This document shows positions 27,630 to 36,700 of a stretch of 47,290 bases of DNA, piece by piece (positions within the stretch are counted from its first letter, which is position 1; every line of letters starts with the position of its first letter). The translations under genes were made by a program, and so were the position numbers. The stretch spans positions 14,468 to 61,757 of the forward strand of contig JAAXXP010000002.1 of the NCBI GenBank assembly GCA_013334435.1, written 5' to 3'. This stretch comes from Chlorobiaceae bacterium. Lineage in GTDB: Bacteria > Bacteroidota > Chlorobiia > Chlorobiales > Chlorobiaceae. The notes under the pieces are model-generated. The model saw only the letters and a list, made by a program, of their open reading frames with translations. It did not search any database and had not been told where the DNA came from.

Positions 27630-28241
27630 TTAGCGGGCCCCCCCCTCAACGGCAAGTTCAGCTGTCGAGCAGCAGATATCGGCCTGTACCTGGCAGAGCA
27701 TGCTCTCGGTTGCCTGCTGCATGATCTGGGACATGATGGTTTCACTCATGAACTTTATGATCCCTTCAGGCATCATGTTCAGGGGAAACGAAAGCGTGAA
27801 ATCCAGTGCGATATCGGTCTCGAAGTGCACTTCGGTTTTCCCTTCGTCCAGATGGTACAGACAGATACGCGTATTGGCCCGACCGACAAAGGTGTGGTTA
27901 TCTTCGATGTCGATATGCGGTGTATTCTGAGCATGAGCCCACCTGATGCACCTTGCCCCCGTCGGAAGGTGCCGGGCTACTTCATGCGGAACCACTGCAG
28001 GCGAATGGTGATCGAGCGGCTCCTCGACCTGCTCGACGAAGAAAATCGCGGTTATGGGATTGTTTCTCGGGTCCTTGGCCTGAAATATCCATTTGTAGAT
28101 GCCCAGCTCCTTCAGATGAACAACGCTGGTACAGTAGGGATTGCATCTGATAATTCTTGTATGATCGGCAAAATACCGGGAAGAGTCATGCAGACATGAT
28201 TCTATAACCACCTTGGCCTTGCTTTTTCCAACAACCTCCAT
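27630..28241 (-). CDS. START/SRPBCC-like protein (DUF1997-like)
   Basis: A 203-aa soluble protein without signal peptide. The alternating beta pattern and a long C-terminal amphipathic helix (EGIIKFMSETIMSQIMQQATE) suggest a START/SRPBCC ligand-binding fold. The family that comes to mind is DUF1997, found in cyanobacteria and chloroplasts, but this is an impression. It lies upstream of the CsoR-family gene on the same strand with about 124 bp between. That gap contains the operator, so the two are probably separate transcripts. Function unknown; a pigment- or lipid-related role is only a guess. Confidence 0.65.
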   Translation of the reverse strand: MEVVGKSKAKVVIESCLHDSSRYFADHTRIIRCNPYCTSVVHLKELGIYKWIFQAKDPRNNPITAIFFVEQVEEPLDHHSPAVVPHEVARHLPTGARCIRWAHAQNTPHIDIEDNHTFVGRANTRICLYHLDEGKTEVHFETDIALDFTLSFPLNMMPEGIIKFMSETIMSQIMQQATESMLCQVQADICCSTAELAVEGGAR

Positions 28242-28472
28242 AGTCAGTCAACACTTGATTTACTTGTAAACCTGTAATAAATGATGAATCGAGAAATCTT
28301 CAAAGGAACAGTGACGCTATTTCAAGAGTTCCCTGCAGAAACCGGTAAAAACAGAAAGCGGAGAACCCTTCCGGACAGCTTATCTATTTGCCGGATTTTT
28401 CTTATTATCCTGTAACGGCAGGACCGTCCGTCATTGCCGATCCGTTCAGTTCACGCCATCAATGCCTCTTTT

Positions 28473-28598
28473 ATGCAGGAATCATTCAATTATACGACGA
28501 TCGTAGCCCCTGTGGCCTTTTTTATCAGCGGTATTTTCATCGTGCTGCTGCTGAACAAATTCATAGGAAAAAATTCCGGCCAGAAAAAAGCCGGATAG
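28473..28598 (+). CDS. Possible 41-residue single-pass membrane peptide
   Basis: A short ORF encoding about 41 aa: MQESFNYTTIVAP, then a clean hydrophobic segment of about 20 residues (VAFFISGIFIVLLL), then a basic tail (NKFIGKNSGQKKAG). The N-out/K-rich C-in layout is that of a real single-pass peptide rather than chance. No clear Shine-Dalgarno precedes it, but that is common in this window. It is 206 bp upstream of csmB on the same strand. I do not recognise a family. Confidence 0.5.
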   Translation: MQESFNYTTIVAPVAFFISGIFIVLLLNKFIGKNSGQKKAG

Positions 28599-28604
28599 GC
28601 CGAA

Positions 28605-28649
28605 GGAATCCCCCAACCCTTGCCATTGCAATGCCGGAGAGAGGATTCC
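28605..28649. repeat. Inverted repeat between small ORF and csmB
   Basis: GGAATCC at 28605-28611 and GGATTCC at 28643-28649 can pair, with a nested CATTGCAATG palindrome between. There is no adjacent U tract. It may be an end-of-transcript or leader structure. Confidence 0.3.
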
Positions 28650-28804
28650 AATGATCTAACCCCTTGATCTTTCATGGTTTCCTGCCGGTTTTTTATTTGT
28701 TCCGCATCGGAAAATTAGTTAGCTTGAAACAAATATGTCCAGGGCAATGTCGGTTACGGATATTCTCCCTTAAACTCTTTCTCAAACTCAAACCATAAAG
28801 CATC

Positions 28805-29032
28805 ATGTCAAACGGATCAAACATCGATGTTCAGGGCGCAGTCAACAATCTTGTTGAAACCGCCGGCAAGCTCTTCCAGCTTCAGCTTGACCTCATGAAC
28901 AACAGCCTCAAGGTTCTTGCCAACGTAGCAGAACCGCTTGCAAAAACAGCAACCGACCTGATCGGAAACTTCGCAGCTACCGCTACCCAGGTTCTGCAGA
29001 GCGTCTCTTCAGCTGTTGCTCCGAAAAAGTAA
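28805..29032 (+). CDS. csmB: Chlorosome envelope protein, CsmB/CsmF family
   Basis: A 75-aa chlorosome envelope protein: MSNGSNIDVQGAVNNLVETA, then GKLFQLQLDLMNNSLKVLAN, and an end VLQSVSSAVAPKK. Length, amphipathic helical character and the VAPKK terminus match CsmB and its paralogue CsmF, which coat the chlorosome surface. I favour CsmB by length but cannot separate it from CsmF without an alignment. The gene is monocistronic, with a strong terminator right after it. The family is confined to green sulfur bacteria and relatives with chlorosomes. Confidence 0.85.
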   Translation: MSNGSNIDVQGAVNNLVETAGKLFQLQLDLMNNSLKVLANVAEPLAKTATDLIGNFAATATQVLQSVSSAVAPKK

Positions 29033-29050
29033 GCAACGCCTTTTTCCTGA

Positions 29051-29089
29051 AGCACCTTATGCCTTGAGGGATAAGGTGCTTTTTTTTTG
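29051..29089 (+). terminator. Intrinsic terminator of csmB
   Basis: A 10-bp stem AGCACCTTAT (29051-29060) / ATAAGGTGCT (29071-29080) is followed by nine or more U residues, 18 bp past the csmB stop. Confidence 0.93.
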
Positions 29090-29169
29090 TCTTGCTGCCG
29101 GGAAAACCTGTCGAGGTATCTGATTTTCGCTGACCTTTGCCGACACACGGCATCCTTACACGCTCCAGT

Positions 29170-30177
29170 ATGAACACCGAGTACCATATACGGGGCTTCT
29201 ACAGCCCGGAAGATCGGAATCAGCTTCATATAACGCCAATACAGGGCGATGCCTCCACCCGAAGCTATTACAGGGTCTCCGGCCCGGACGGCAGCGCAAT
29301 CGCCTGCTGCGACCCACTGCTCCGTGAAGCGAACCCGGACGACTACCCGTTCCTGATCGTGTACGATCTCATGCGCGGCCACAACCTGCCGGTTCCGGAA
29401 GTCCTTGCCGTCAATGCCGGAGAAGGCCTTCTGCTGATAGAGGACTGCGGAACGGTTCAGCTGCAGGACATCGTTTCCGGGGAAAAACAGTACTCCGCTC
29501 CGGAAATCTACCGGGAGGTGATCGACACGCTTGCCCGCATCCAGTCCATAACGGGGAACCCCGACCGACTGCCCTTCAGGCTCAGCTTCGACAGGGAAAA
29601 ACTGATGTTTGAATTCGATTTTTTCATCGAACACGCACTGCTCGGCTATTTCAAAGCGGATTTCGACCGCAGCAAAGCCGGTGAGCTTCGCCGCGAATTC
29701 GAAACCATAACGGAAATTCTCGTTCAACCGAAGCATTTCGTGCTGAATCACCGCGATTTTCACAGCCGAAACATCATGATCCATAAGGGCAAGCCGGTTA
29801 TCATCGATTTTCAGGATGCCCGCATGGGGCTGCCCCAGTACGATGCCGTCTCGCTTATCCGCGACTCCTATGTCGTACTCGATCCGGCTCTCGGCAACGA
29901 ACTGAAAACCCGTCATTTCATGACGCTTCAGGGCCGCGACGCCATGACGATGAGCCTCGACGAATATCTCTACCTTTTCGACCTGATGGCGTTCCAGCGC
30001 AATGTAAAGGCTCTCGGCACCTTCTGTTATCAGACTGCGGTTCTCGGCAAAACACAGTATGAAGCATCGATCCCTCCGACGCTGGCATACCTTTCAGACT
30101 ATATCGAATCCCGCATGGAGCTGAAAAAAGCAGGAGTGCTGCTGCAGTCGCTCCTTGAAAAAACAGGCCCCCGATGA
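29170..30177 (+). CDS. AmgK-like amino sugar kinase (APH fold)
   Basis: Aminoglycoside-phosphotransferase-fold kinase (335 aa from the ATG at 29170; the frame opens 11 codons earlier). The catalytic loop HRDFHSRNIM (about 194-203) and the metal-binding IDFQDARMGLPQYDAVSL (about 213-230) match the AmgK branch, which makes MurNAc/GlcNAc 1-phosphate in cell-wall recycling. The stop overlaps the start of the nucleotidyltransferase gene by 4 bp (ATGA), as amgK and murU are paired in Pseudomonas. The substrate assignment is inferred from motif and neighbour. Confidence 0.8.
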   Translation: MNTEYHIRGFYSPEDRNQLHITPIQGDASTRSYYRVSGPDGSAIACCDPLLREANPDDYPFLIVYDLMRGHNLPVPEVLAVNAGEGLLLIEDCGTVQLQDIVSGEKQYSAPEIYREVIDTLARIQSITGNPDRLPFRLSFDREKLMFEFDFFIEHALLGYFKADFDRSKAGELRREFETITEILVQPKHFVLNHRDFHSRNIMIHKGKPVIIDFQDARMGLPQYDAVSLIRDSYVVLDPALGNELKTRHFMTLQGRDAMTMSLDEYLYLFDLMAFQRNVKALGTFCYQTAVLGKTQYEASIPPTLAYLSDYIESRMELKKAGVLLQSLLEKTGPR

Positions 30178-31109
30178 AAGCACTTGTCCTTGCCGCCGGT
30201 TTCGGTACACGCCTCAGACCGTTTACCGAGCACTGCCCCAAGCCCCTGATACCCGTTCTCAACGTTCCGTCCCTCTTTTATGCCTTCGCGCTGCTCAAGG
30301 AGTCGGGTGTCACCGAAATCGTCTGCAACATTCACCACCACGCCGCTGAAATCCGTAAAGCGGTCGATGCTTTCGATTTCGGGAAATTACGCATCACCTT
30401 TTCGGAAGAAACGTCGATACTCGGCACGGGCGGCGGTCTGAAAAAATGCGAACCCCTGCTTGAAGACGACGATTTTCTGCTCGTAAACAGCGATATTATC
30501 TCCGATATCGACTTCGCGGCACTTGTCGGCAGCCACCGCATGTCGGGTGTTGCCGGAACGCTGGCCCTGTATGAAACGCCCGATGCGGGCACTATCGGAG
30601 CCGTCGGTGTCGAAAACGGCCTTGTCAGGGATTTCAGGAACATGCGCCTTACCGGCCTCCTCTCCTCGCTTATCTATACCGGTACAGCCGTGCTCAGTCC
30701 GGCAATTTTCGCTCACCTGAAAAAGGGGTTTTCGAGCATCGTCGATACCGGATTCACCGGCCTCATCGACAACGGAGGACTTGGCGCATACCTGCACGGC
30801 GGATCGTGGATGGATATCGGAACGCTCGAAAGCTACTGCAGGGCCAACACGGCCCCGGGCATGCTTCCTGAGCTGCTTGCCGGAAGAGTGCGGACCGGCA
30901 TCGGCATGATGCCCCGCCGCATCGCTGCCGATGCCGCGATCGATGCCGGAGCGAGCGTCGTACGCTCCTGTGTCGGCAGCGGGTGCACTGTCGGCCGGGG
31001 CGCTGCAGTTGAAAACTCGGTGCTCCTGCCGGGTGCAGTTGTCGAGCCCGGGGAAACGCTCAGCTCCGCCATCCGGGACCGCTGCAGCACCGTCTTTCTT
31101 GCCTGCTGA
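30174..31109 (+). CDS. MurU-like sugar-1-phosphate nucleotidyltransferase
   Basis: NTP-transferase (311 aa) with LAAGFGTRLRPF (6-17), PKPLIPV (22-28) and LLVNSDIISDIDF (about 103-115) of the sugar nucleotidyltransferase fold. By position next to an AmgK-like kinase it probably makes UDP-MurNAc (or UDP-GlcNAc) from the 1-phosphate. Unlike Pseudomonas MurU (about 220 aa), this one has a C-terminal hexapeptide-type extension (IDAGASVVRSCVGSGCTV and GAVVEP), which suggests oligomerisation or an extra function. A related activity such as GDP-mannose or glucose-1-phosphate transfer is the main alternative. Confidence 0.75.
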   Translation: MKALVLAAGFGTRLRPFTEHCPKPLIPVLNVPSLFYAFALLKESGVTEIVCNIHHHAAEIRKAVDAFDFGKLRITFSEETSILGTGGGLKKCEPLLEDDDFLLVNSDIISDIDFAALVGSHRMSGVAGTLALYETPDAGTIGAVGVENGLVRDFRNMRLTGLLSSLIYTGTAVLSPAIFAHLKKGFSSIVDTGFTGLIDNGGLGAYLHGGSWMDIGTLESYCRANTAPGMLPELLAGRVRTGIGMMPRRIAADAAIDAGASVVRSCVGSGCTVGRGAAVENSVLLPGAVVEPGETLSSAIRDRCSTVFLAC

Positions 31110-31136
31110 ACAAATAAAAACGCAACACTCGCAACC

Positions 31137-32300
31137 ATGATAGCAACCGGTCTGGATATCCTGCTCGACAATATCGGGCAGTACCGTCAGAGAAACATCG
31201 GCATGATCGTGAACCAGACTTCGGTAACCGCCGATCTCTGTTACTCGTGGGATGTACTCAGGGAAAAAGGGCTGAACATCCGACGGATTTTTTCTCCGGA
31301 GCACGGTCTTTTCGCCACCGAGCAGGACCAGATCGCCGTCGGCTGTCAGCCGGTGCCCGGCATCGAACTTGCAAGCCTTTACGGCAGCTCCGCCGAAACA
31401 CTGATACCCGACGGCAGCATGCTTGAAGACCTCGACCTGATCCTTTTCGACATTCAGGATGTCGGCTCGCGCTACTATACCTATGTCAACACGCTGGCAC
31501 TCTTCATGGAAGCTGCTGCCGGCAGGGATCTGGAGATCATGGTGCTCGACCGTCCCAATCCTCTTGGAGGCGCCATCGTTGAGGGGCCGCTGCTCGATCA
31601 GGCATACCGATCTTTTGTCGGGATATTTCCCGTTCCGGTCCGTCACGGCATGACACCCGGAGAACTGGCCCTGCTCTACCGCGACTGGAAAAAACTCGAC
31701 GTCCGGCTCACGGTTCTCGGCATGAGAGGGTGGCGGCGCGACATGCGCTTCCCTGAAACCGGACTCCCCTGGGTACCTCCTTCGCCGAACATGCCGAGCG
31801 TTGAAACCGCTGCGGTATATCCCGGAATGTGCCTGTTCGAGGGGCTCAATGTTTCGGAAGGCCGGGGCACCACAACCCCTTTTCAGCTCTTCGGAGCGCC
31901 ATTCGTTCGCCCCGACGATCTGATGGAGCAATGCAAGGGACCTGGATTCGAGGGACTCCGCATGAGGCCGACATGGTTCAGGCCGACTTTCCACAAGTTC
32001 AGCGGCTCGGTTATCGGCGGCATCTGGCTGCACGTCGCCGACCACGACAGGTTCAGGCCTTTCGCCGCCGCCGTTGCCCTCACGGCCGCACTACAGAAGC
32101 TTTATCCCGACGACCTGCAGTTCCTTGGCGGCATTTACGAATTCAACGACACCATCCCGGCCTTCGATCTGCTTGCCGGGAACAGCGCCATCCGCACCTC
32201 GATACTCGACGGATGCGACGCCGCTTCGCTGATCGCATCGTGGGAGACCGACGAGCGAACCTTCACCGAAACAAAAAAGCACTACCACCTTTATCAATGA
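31137..32300 (+). CDS. NamZ-family exo-N-acetylmuramidase (DUF1343, GH171)
   Basis: A 387-aa protein of the former DUF1343 family, characterised in Bacillus as NamZ, which removes MurNAc from peptidoglycan fragments. Family stretches are GMIVNQTSV, IFSPEHGLFA (Glu55), DVGSRYYTYV, LDRPNPLGG and FEGLNVSEGRGTTTPF. No signal peptide is present: an in-frame stop lies directly upstream, and the start MIATGLDILL is not a signal. The enzyme should therefore be cytoplasmic, unlike the secreted Bacillus one. It is 27 bp after the MurU-like gene and 21 bp before the symporter. Confidence 0.85.
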   Translation: MIATGLDILLDNIGQYRQRNIGMIVNQTSVTADLCYSWDVLREKGLNIRRIFSPEHGLFATEQDQIAVGCQPVPGIELASLYGSSAETLIPDGSMLEDLDLILFDIQDVGSRYYTYVNTLALFMEAAAGRDLEIMVLDRPNPLGGAIVEGPLLDQAYRSFVGIFPVPVRHGMTPGELALLYRDWKKLDVRLTVLGMRGWRRDMRFPETGLPWVPPSPNMPSVETAAVYPGMCLFEGLNVSEGRGTTTPFQLFGAPFVRPDDLMEQCKGPGFEGLRMRPTWFRPTFHKFSGSVIGGIWLHVADHDRFRPFAAAVALTAALQKLYPDDLQFLGGIYEFNDTIPAFDLLAGNSAIRTSILDGCDAASLIASWETDERTFTETKKHYHLYQ

Positions 32301-32321
32301 CGACCTGAAAACCCACTCTCC

Positions 32322-33737
32322 ATGCATGCTGCCGATATTGCCATCGTCATCCTTTTCCTTGCCGGAAATATCCTGCTCGGCCTCTGGCAGGGCAAGAGCA
32401 ACAAGAACACCGGAGACTACTTTCTCGGCGGCCACAAGCTGCCCTGGGTCGTCGCCATGCTCTCCATTGTCGCGACGGAAACATCTGTACTGACTTTCGT
32501 CAGCGTGCCGGGACTTGCCTACAGAGGCGACTGGACCTTCCTGCAGCTGCCTCTCGGCTATATCCTGGGCCGGGTGCTGGTAAGCTCTTTTCTCCTGCCG
32601 ATGTACTTTAAAAACGGCGTCAGCTCCATTTATGAAATAATCGGCGAGAGATTCGGCACCGGCATGCAGAAGCTTGCCTCGGTCGTCTTTCTTGTAACCC
32701 GAATCCTCGGCGACGGCGTCAGGTTTCTGGCTACCGGCGTTGTCGTGCAGGTTGTGACCGGCTGGTCGCTTCCGGTCGCCGTACTCCTTATCGGTGCAGT
32801 AACGCTGATCTACACGATTTCGGGCGGCCTGAAAACCGTAGTCTGGCTCGACAGCATCCAGTTCGGGCTCTACCTCCTCGGAGGCATCATATCCATTGTC
32901 TTTATCCTGCTCCAGCTCGATGACAGCTTGCCGCAGATACTCGGCTCCCTTGCGGCTGCAGGAAAGCTCACCATGTTCAACATGAGCGGCGACCTGCTTT
33001 TCAATCCCATGGCTTTCGGCGGCGCCTTTCTCGGAGGCGTGTTTCTCTCCCTGGCATCTCACGGCGTCGATTACATGATGGTGCAGCGGGTACTCGGCTG
33101 CAGCGACCTCGGCTCGGCACGAAAAGCCCTGATCGGCAGCGGCCTTTTCGTATTCGTGCAATTCATGATCTTCCTGCTGGCAGGATCGCTCATGTATCTG
33201 TTCATGCAGGGCGCCGTAACCGAAAAGGACAGGGAGTTCGCCACGTTTATCGTCGACTACCTGCCGTCCGGACTCAAGGGTCTGCTGCTGGCGGGCATTC
33301 TTTCAGCCGCAATGTCCACCATAGCATCCTCGATCAACTCCCTTGCCGCATCGACCGTTACCGATCTGATGGGCGGACGGGCGTCGCTGAACCTCTCCAG
33401 AATCATCAGCGCAGGATGGGCTGCCGTGCTTATCGGAATAGCCCTGCTGTTCGACGAAAACGACAAAGCCATCATAATGGTCGGTCTTGAAATAGCATCC
33501 TTTACCTACGGAGGGCTGCTCGGCCTCTTCCTGCTCTCGAAAAGCAAACGGAACTTTCATCCCGCAAGCCTGGCGTCAGGCCTGCTTGCAAGCATGGGCA
33601 TAGTCTTTATCCTGAAGATGAACGGAATCGCCTGGACCTGGTACATCATCATTTCGGTCTCCGTCAACATTCTGATAACCCTGCTTGCCGATATCCTGAT
33701 CAAAAGCATCAAACCTGAAATGAATGCAAAGTCCTGA
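32322..33737 (+). CDS. Sodium/solute symporter (SSS family)
   Basis: Multi-pass transporter (471 aa, roughly 13 hydrophobic segments) of the SSS family. It has GDYFLGGHKLPW at the end of TM1, SIVATETSVLTFVSVPG in TM2 and the TISGGLKTVVWLDSIQF segment typical of the family. Its place at the end of the kinase-nucleotidyltransferase-NamZ operon suggests a cell-wall sugar or fragment as substrate, by analogy with SSS transporters in sugar loci. The substrate is inference. Confidence 0.85.
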   Translation: MHAADIAIVILFLAGNILLGLWQGKSNKNTGDYFLGGHKLPWVVAMLSIVATETSVLTFVSVPGLAYRGDWTFLQLPLGYILGRVLVSSFLLPMYFKNGVSSIYEIIGERFGTGMQKLASVVFLVTRILGDGVRFLATGVVVQVVTGWSLPVAVLLIGAVTLIYTISGGLKTVVWLDSIQFGLYLLGGIISIVFILLQLDDSLPQILGSLAAAGKLTMFNMSGDLLFNPMAFGGAFLGGVFLSLASHGVDYMMVQRVLGCSDLGSARKALIGSGLFVFVQFMIFLLAGSLMYLFMQGAVTEKDREFATFIVDYLPSGLKGLLLAGILSAAMSTIASSINSLAASTVTDLMGGRASLNLSRIISAGWAAVLIGIALLFDENDKAIIMVGLEIASFTYGGLLGLFLLSKSKRNFHPASLASGLLASMGIVFILKMNGIAWTWYIIISVSVNILITLLADILIKSIKPEMNAKS

Positions 33738-33799
33738 TTGCGATAATGACGGCATATCGTATCTTTAAAAAAAAGAGCAGCCCATAAGCCGGAACCCCT

Positions 33800-36700
33800 G
33801 TGTCAGAGCGCAACAAAACAAAGGCTGAACTGCAGGACGAGATAGCCTCGTTGAAAAAGCAGCTTTCGCTGTGCGGCAACAGAGCTGACCGACAGGAAGA
33901 TGCTGAAAAACCCCTGATCGGGCTCAGAAAAAACTTTTTCGCCTTTGTCGAGCACGCCCCCCATTATCTGGTGGTCGTCGACCCGTCGCACGACGGCGGT
34001 CCGGCCATAGAAACCGCAAATCCTGCCGCCTGCGCCATACACGGCTTTACGGAGAAGGAACTGAAGCATCAGCCCTTCACCTCCCTCTTTGCCCGGCATC
34101 ACCGGAAATTCGTGACGGAACAGATCGGCCGGGCCCTTTCGAATAAGCACCGGCCGTTCGAATGCGACGCTCTCCGGAAAAACGGCTCTACCTTTCCGGT
34201 AAGAATAACCACCGAAATGGTCACCGAAAACGGACGACAGTTCGTTTACGCCATAGAGCACACCCTCATCGATCAGAAAAACGCCGAAGAGGCTCTCCGC
34301 TACTCGGAAAGGCAGCTGGCGAACCTGATGGACAACATCCCTGGCATAGCCTATCGATGCAGAAACGACCTGTTCTGGACCATGGAATTCATCAGCAACG
34401 GATGCCTTGCCCTTACCGGATATCCCGCAGATGACCTGATCCACAACCGGAAAAAGGCATTCACCGATCTGGTTCATCCCGATGACCTCCCGGGAATCTC
34501 GACGGCGGTCGGAAAAGCCCTGAAGAAAAAAAAGCCTTTCGAAATCGAGTACCGCATCATAACCGCTGAGGGTTCGACAAAGCATGTCTGGGAAAAAGGG
34601 CTCGGCGTTGAGGAGCCCGGTGAAGGAATCTTTCTGGAAGGATTCATAACCGATATAACCGAACGAAAAAACGCGGAAAACGCAAAAAAAGCTTCCGAGG
34701 AGAGATACCGCTTCCTTTTCGACAACATGTTCCTCGGCGTAGCCATCACCAATGCAAAGGGAAAAATCCACGTCGCGAACAAGGCTCTGTGCAATATCGT
34801 AGGCTACAGCCAGGAAGAGATCGTCCGGCTTAATTCCCGACAGTTTTATGTGGACCCCGACGAACGTGATCGCCTCATCGCCCTGTTGCGGAAAAACGGC
34901 ATCCTGGAAAATTTTGAAACCCGTATCAAAAGAAAAAACGGGAAGCAGATATGGCTGCACTACAAGGTCTACCCCTTCGACTACGAAGGCGAAGCTGCCT
35001 TTTTCATCACCTGCATCGACATCACGGAGCGAAAACAGACCGAACTGCAGCTTCGCAAACTCTCCGCCGCCGTGGAACAGAGCCCGATCTCCATCATCAT
35101 CACCGATAAAGAGGGCGATATCGAGTATGTCAATCCGGCCTTCGTCAACACAACGGGATACCGGGCCGGCGAGGTTGCTGGCCGCAATCTGCGCATGTTC
35201 AAAACCCCTGAACGGCCCGATGAGTACTACCGGAACATCTGGAAAACCATTTCGGAAGGAGCTGTCTGGCAGGGGGAGTTCCACAGCAGGAAAAAGAACG
35301 GCGAACTCTTCTGGGAAAAGACTACCATTGGCCCGATTACGGAGGCCGGAGGAGAAATAAGCCACTTCATAGCCCTGAACGAGGATATAACGGAAAAAAG
35401 GAGCATCGAGCATGCCCTGCAGCAGAGCGAGGAAAAATACCGGAAGCTCGTCGAGGGTTCGATTCAGGGGGTAATCATCGCGCAGGACGACCCGCTGAGG
35501 ATTTCCTATGCCAGTCAGCCCATGGAGGCGATCACGGGTTACACTCCAGAGGAGCTGGTCGGCCTGAGTGCCCGGCAGGTCTCCGACATGGTTCACCCTG
35601 AAGACCGCGACATTTTTTTCGCGCAGTTCAGAAAACGGCTGGCGGGAAAGAAAAAGAAGCCTCGCAGAGACTACAGAATCCTGCACAAAAACGGCAGTTT
35701 CGTCTGGGTTGCCGTTCACAGTACCGCCATCGAATACAACCGGACTCCGGCAACGCAGACGGTATTTCTCGACATAACCAATTACAAGAAAGCGGAAACG
35801 CAGAAAGAAAAACTCGAGGAACAGCTTCGCCAGGCCCAGAAACTTGAAACCATAGGAACCCTCGCCGCAGGAATCGCTCACGACTTCAACAACATTCTCA
35901 CCCCGATCCTCGGCTATGCAGAGATGGCCAAGCTGAGAATGATCGCATCGGATCCGAACAACCAGTACCTTGACTCGATCGTCAAGGCTGCCCACAGGGC
36001 AAAAAAACTCATCGCACAGATACTCACCTTCAACAGGCAGGCCGCCCAGCAGCAGAAACCCGTCAGCCTTCACCCCATCGTCACCGACGTGATGTCGCTC
36101 CTGATACCGTCAATCCCGGCAGGGATATCCGTACGCCAGCTCCTCTCAGTCCCCTGTGCGGAAATTCTCGCCGATCCCGAACAGATGCATCAGGTCGTCA
36201 TGAACCTCTGCACCAATGCCGTTCAGGCGATGCAGAAAAAGGGCGGAACGCTGACCGTCGGACTGAAGCCCGTCCACTCTACCCTCAGGATGGCAAAAGC
36301 CTGGCCGGGGCTGAAGCCGGGGCTGGAGTATATCCGCCTGACCATATGCGATACCGGTATCGGGATCAGCAAGAAAAATCTCGAACGGATTTTCGAGCCT
36401 TTTTTCAGCACGAAACCTCCTGACAAGGGAACCGGACTCGGCCTGTCGGTTGTTCACGGCATCATTCAGAGTCACCACGGGACCATCACCATTCACAGCA
36501 AACCCGGCAAGGGAACCGCCGTTCACGTCTACTTTCCCCTGGGCAACCGGAACATCTGCAGTGAAAAACCGGAAAACGCCGTCGCCGGCAGCGAAAATGA
36601 ATCTATTCTGGTGATCGACGATGAAACGGCCGTCACCGAAACCATCAGCCACATGCTCGACCAGCTCGGCTATCACGCCGTAACCGGCAACGACAGCGTC

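Larger units (their letters stand above)
28242..28804. other. Intergenic region upstream of csmB
   Basis: A 563-bp stretch between the divergent START-like gene and csmB. It contains one plausible small gene (28473-28598, separate entry). Downstream of that is a 7-bp inverted repeat GGAATCC (28605-28611) / GGATTCC (28643-28649) enclosing CATTGCAATG. No convincing promoter consensus for csmB was found by eye, though csmB must be strongly expressed. Confidence 0.5.

Noticed and set aside
27506-27745. N-terminal extension of the CsoR-family gene (80 residues)
   Set aside because: It would run across the operator and promoter and encodes a Cys/Arg-rich stretch foreign to the family.
30387-32045. 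552-codon minus-strand frame opposite the nucleotidyltransferase and NamZ genes
   Set aside because: It spans two well-supported plus-strand genes and their gap, and shows no protein-family signs. Such long antisense frames are common in GC-rich coding DNA.
33803-36073. 756-codon minus-strand frame opposite the hybrid kinase
   Set aside because: Long, but a mirror of the PAS/histidine kinase codons. The plus strand has five PAS domains, HisKA, HATPase and receiver in order.
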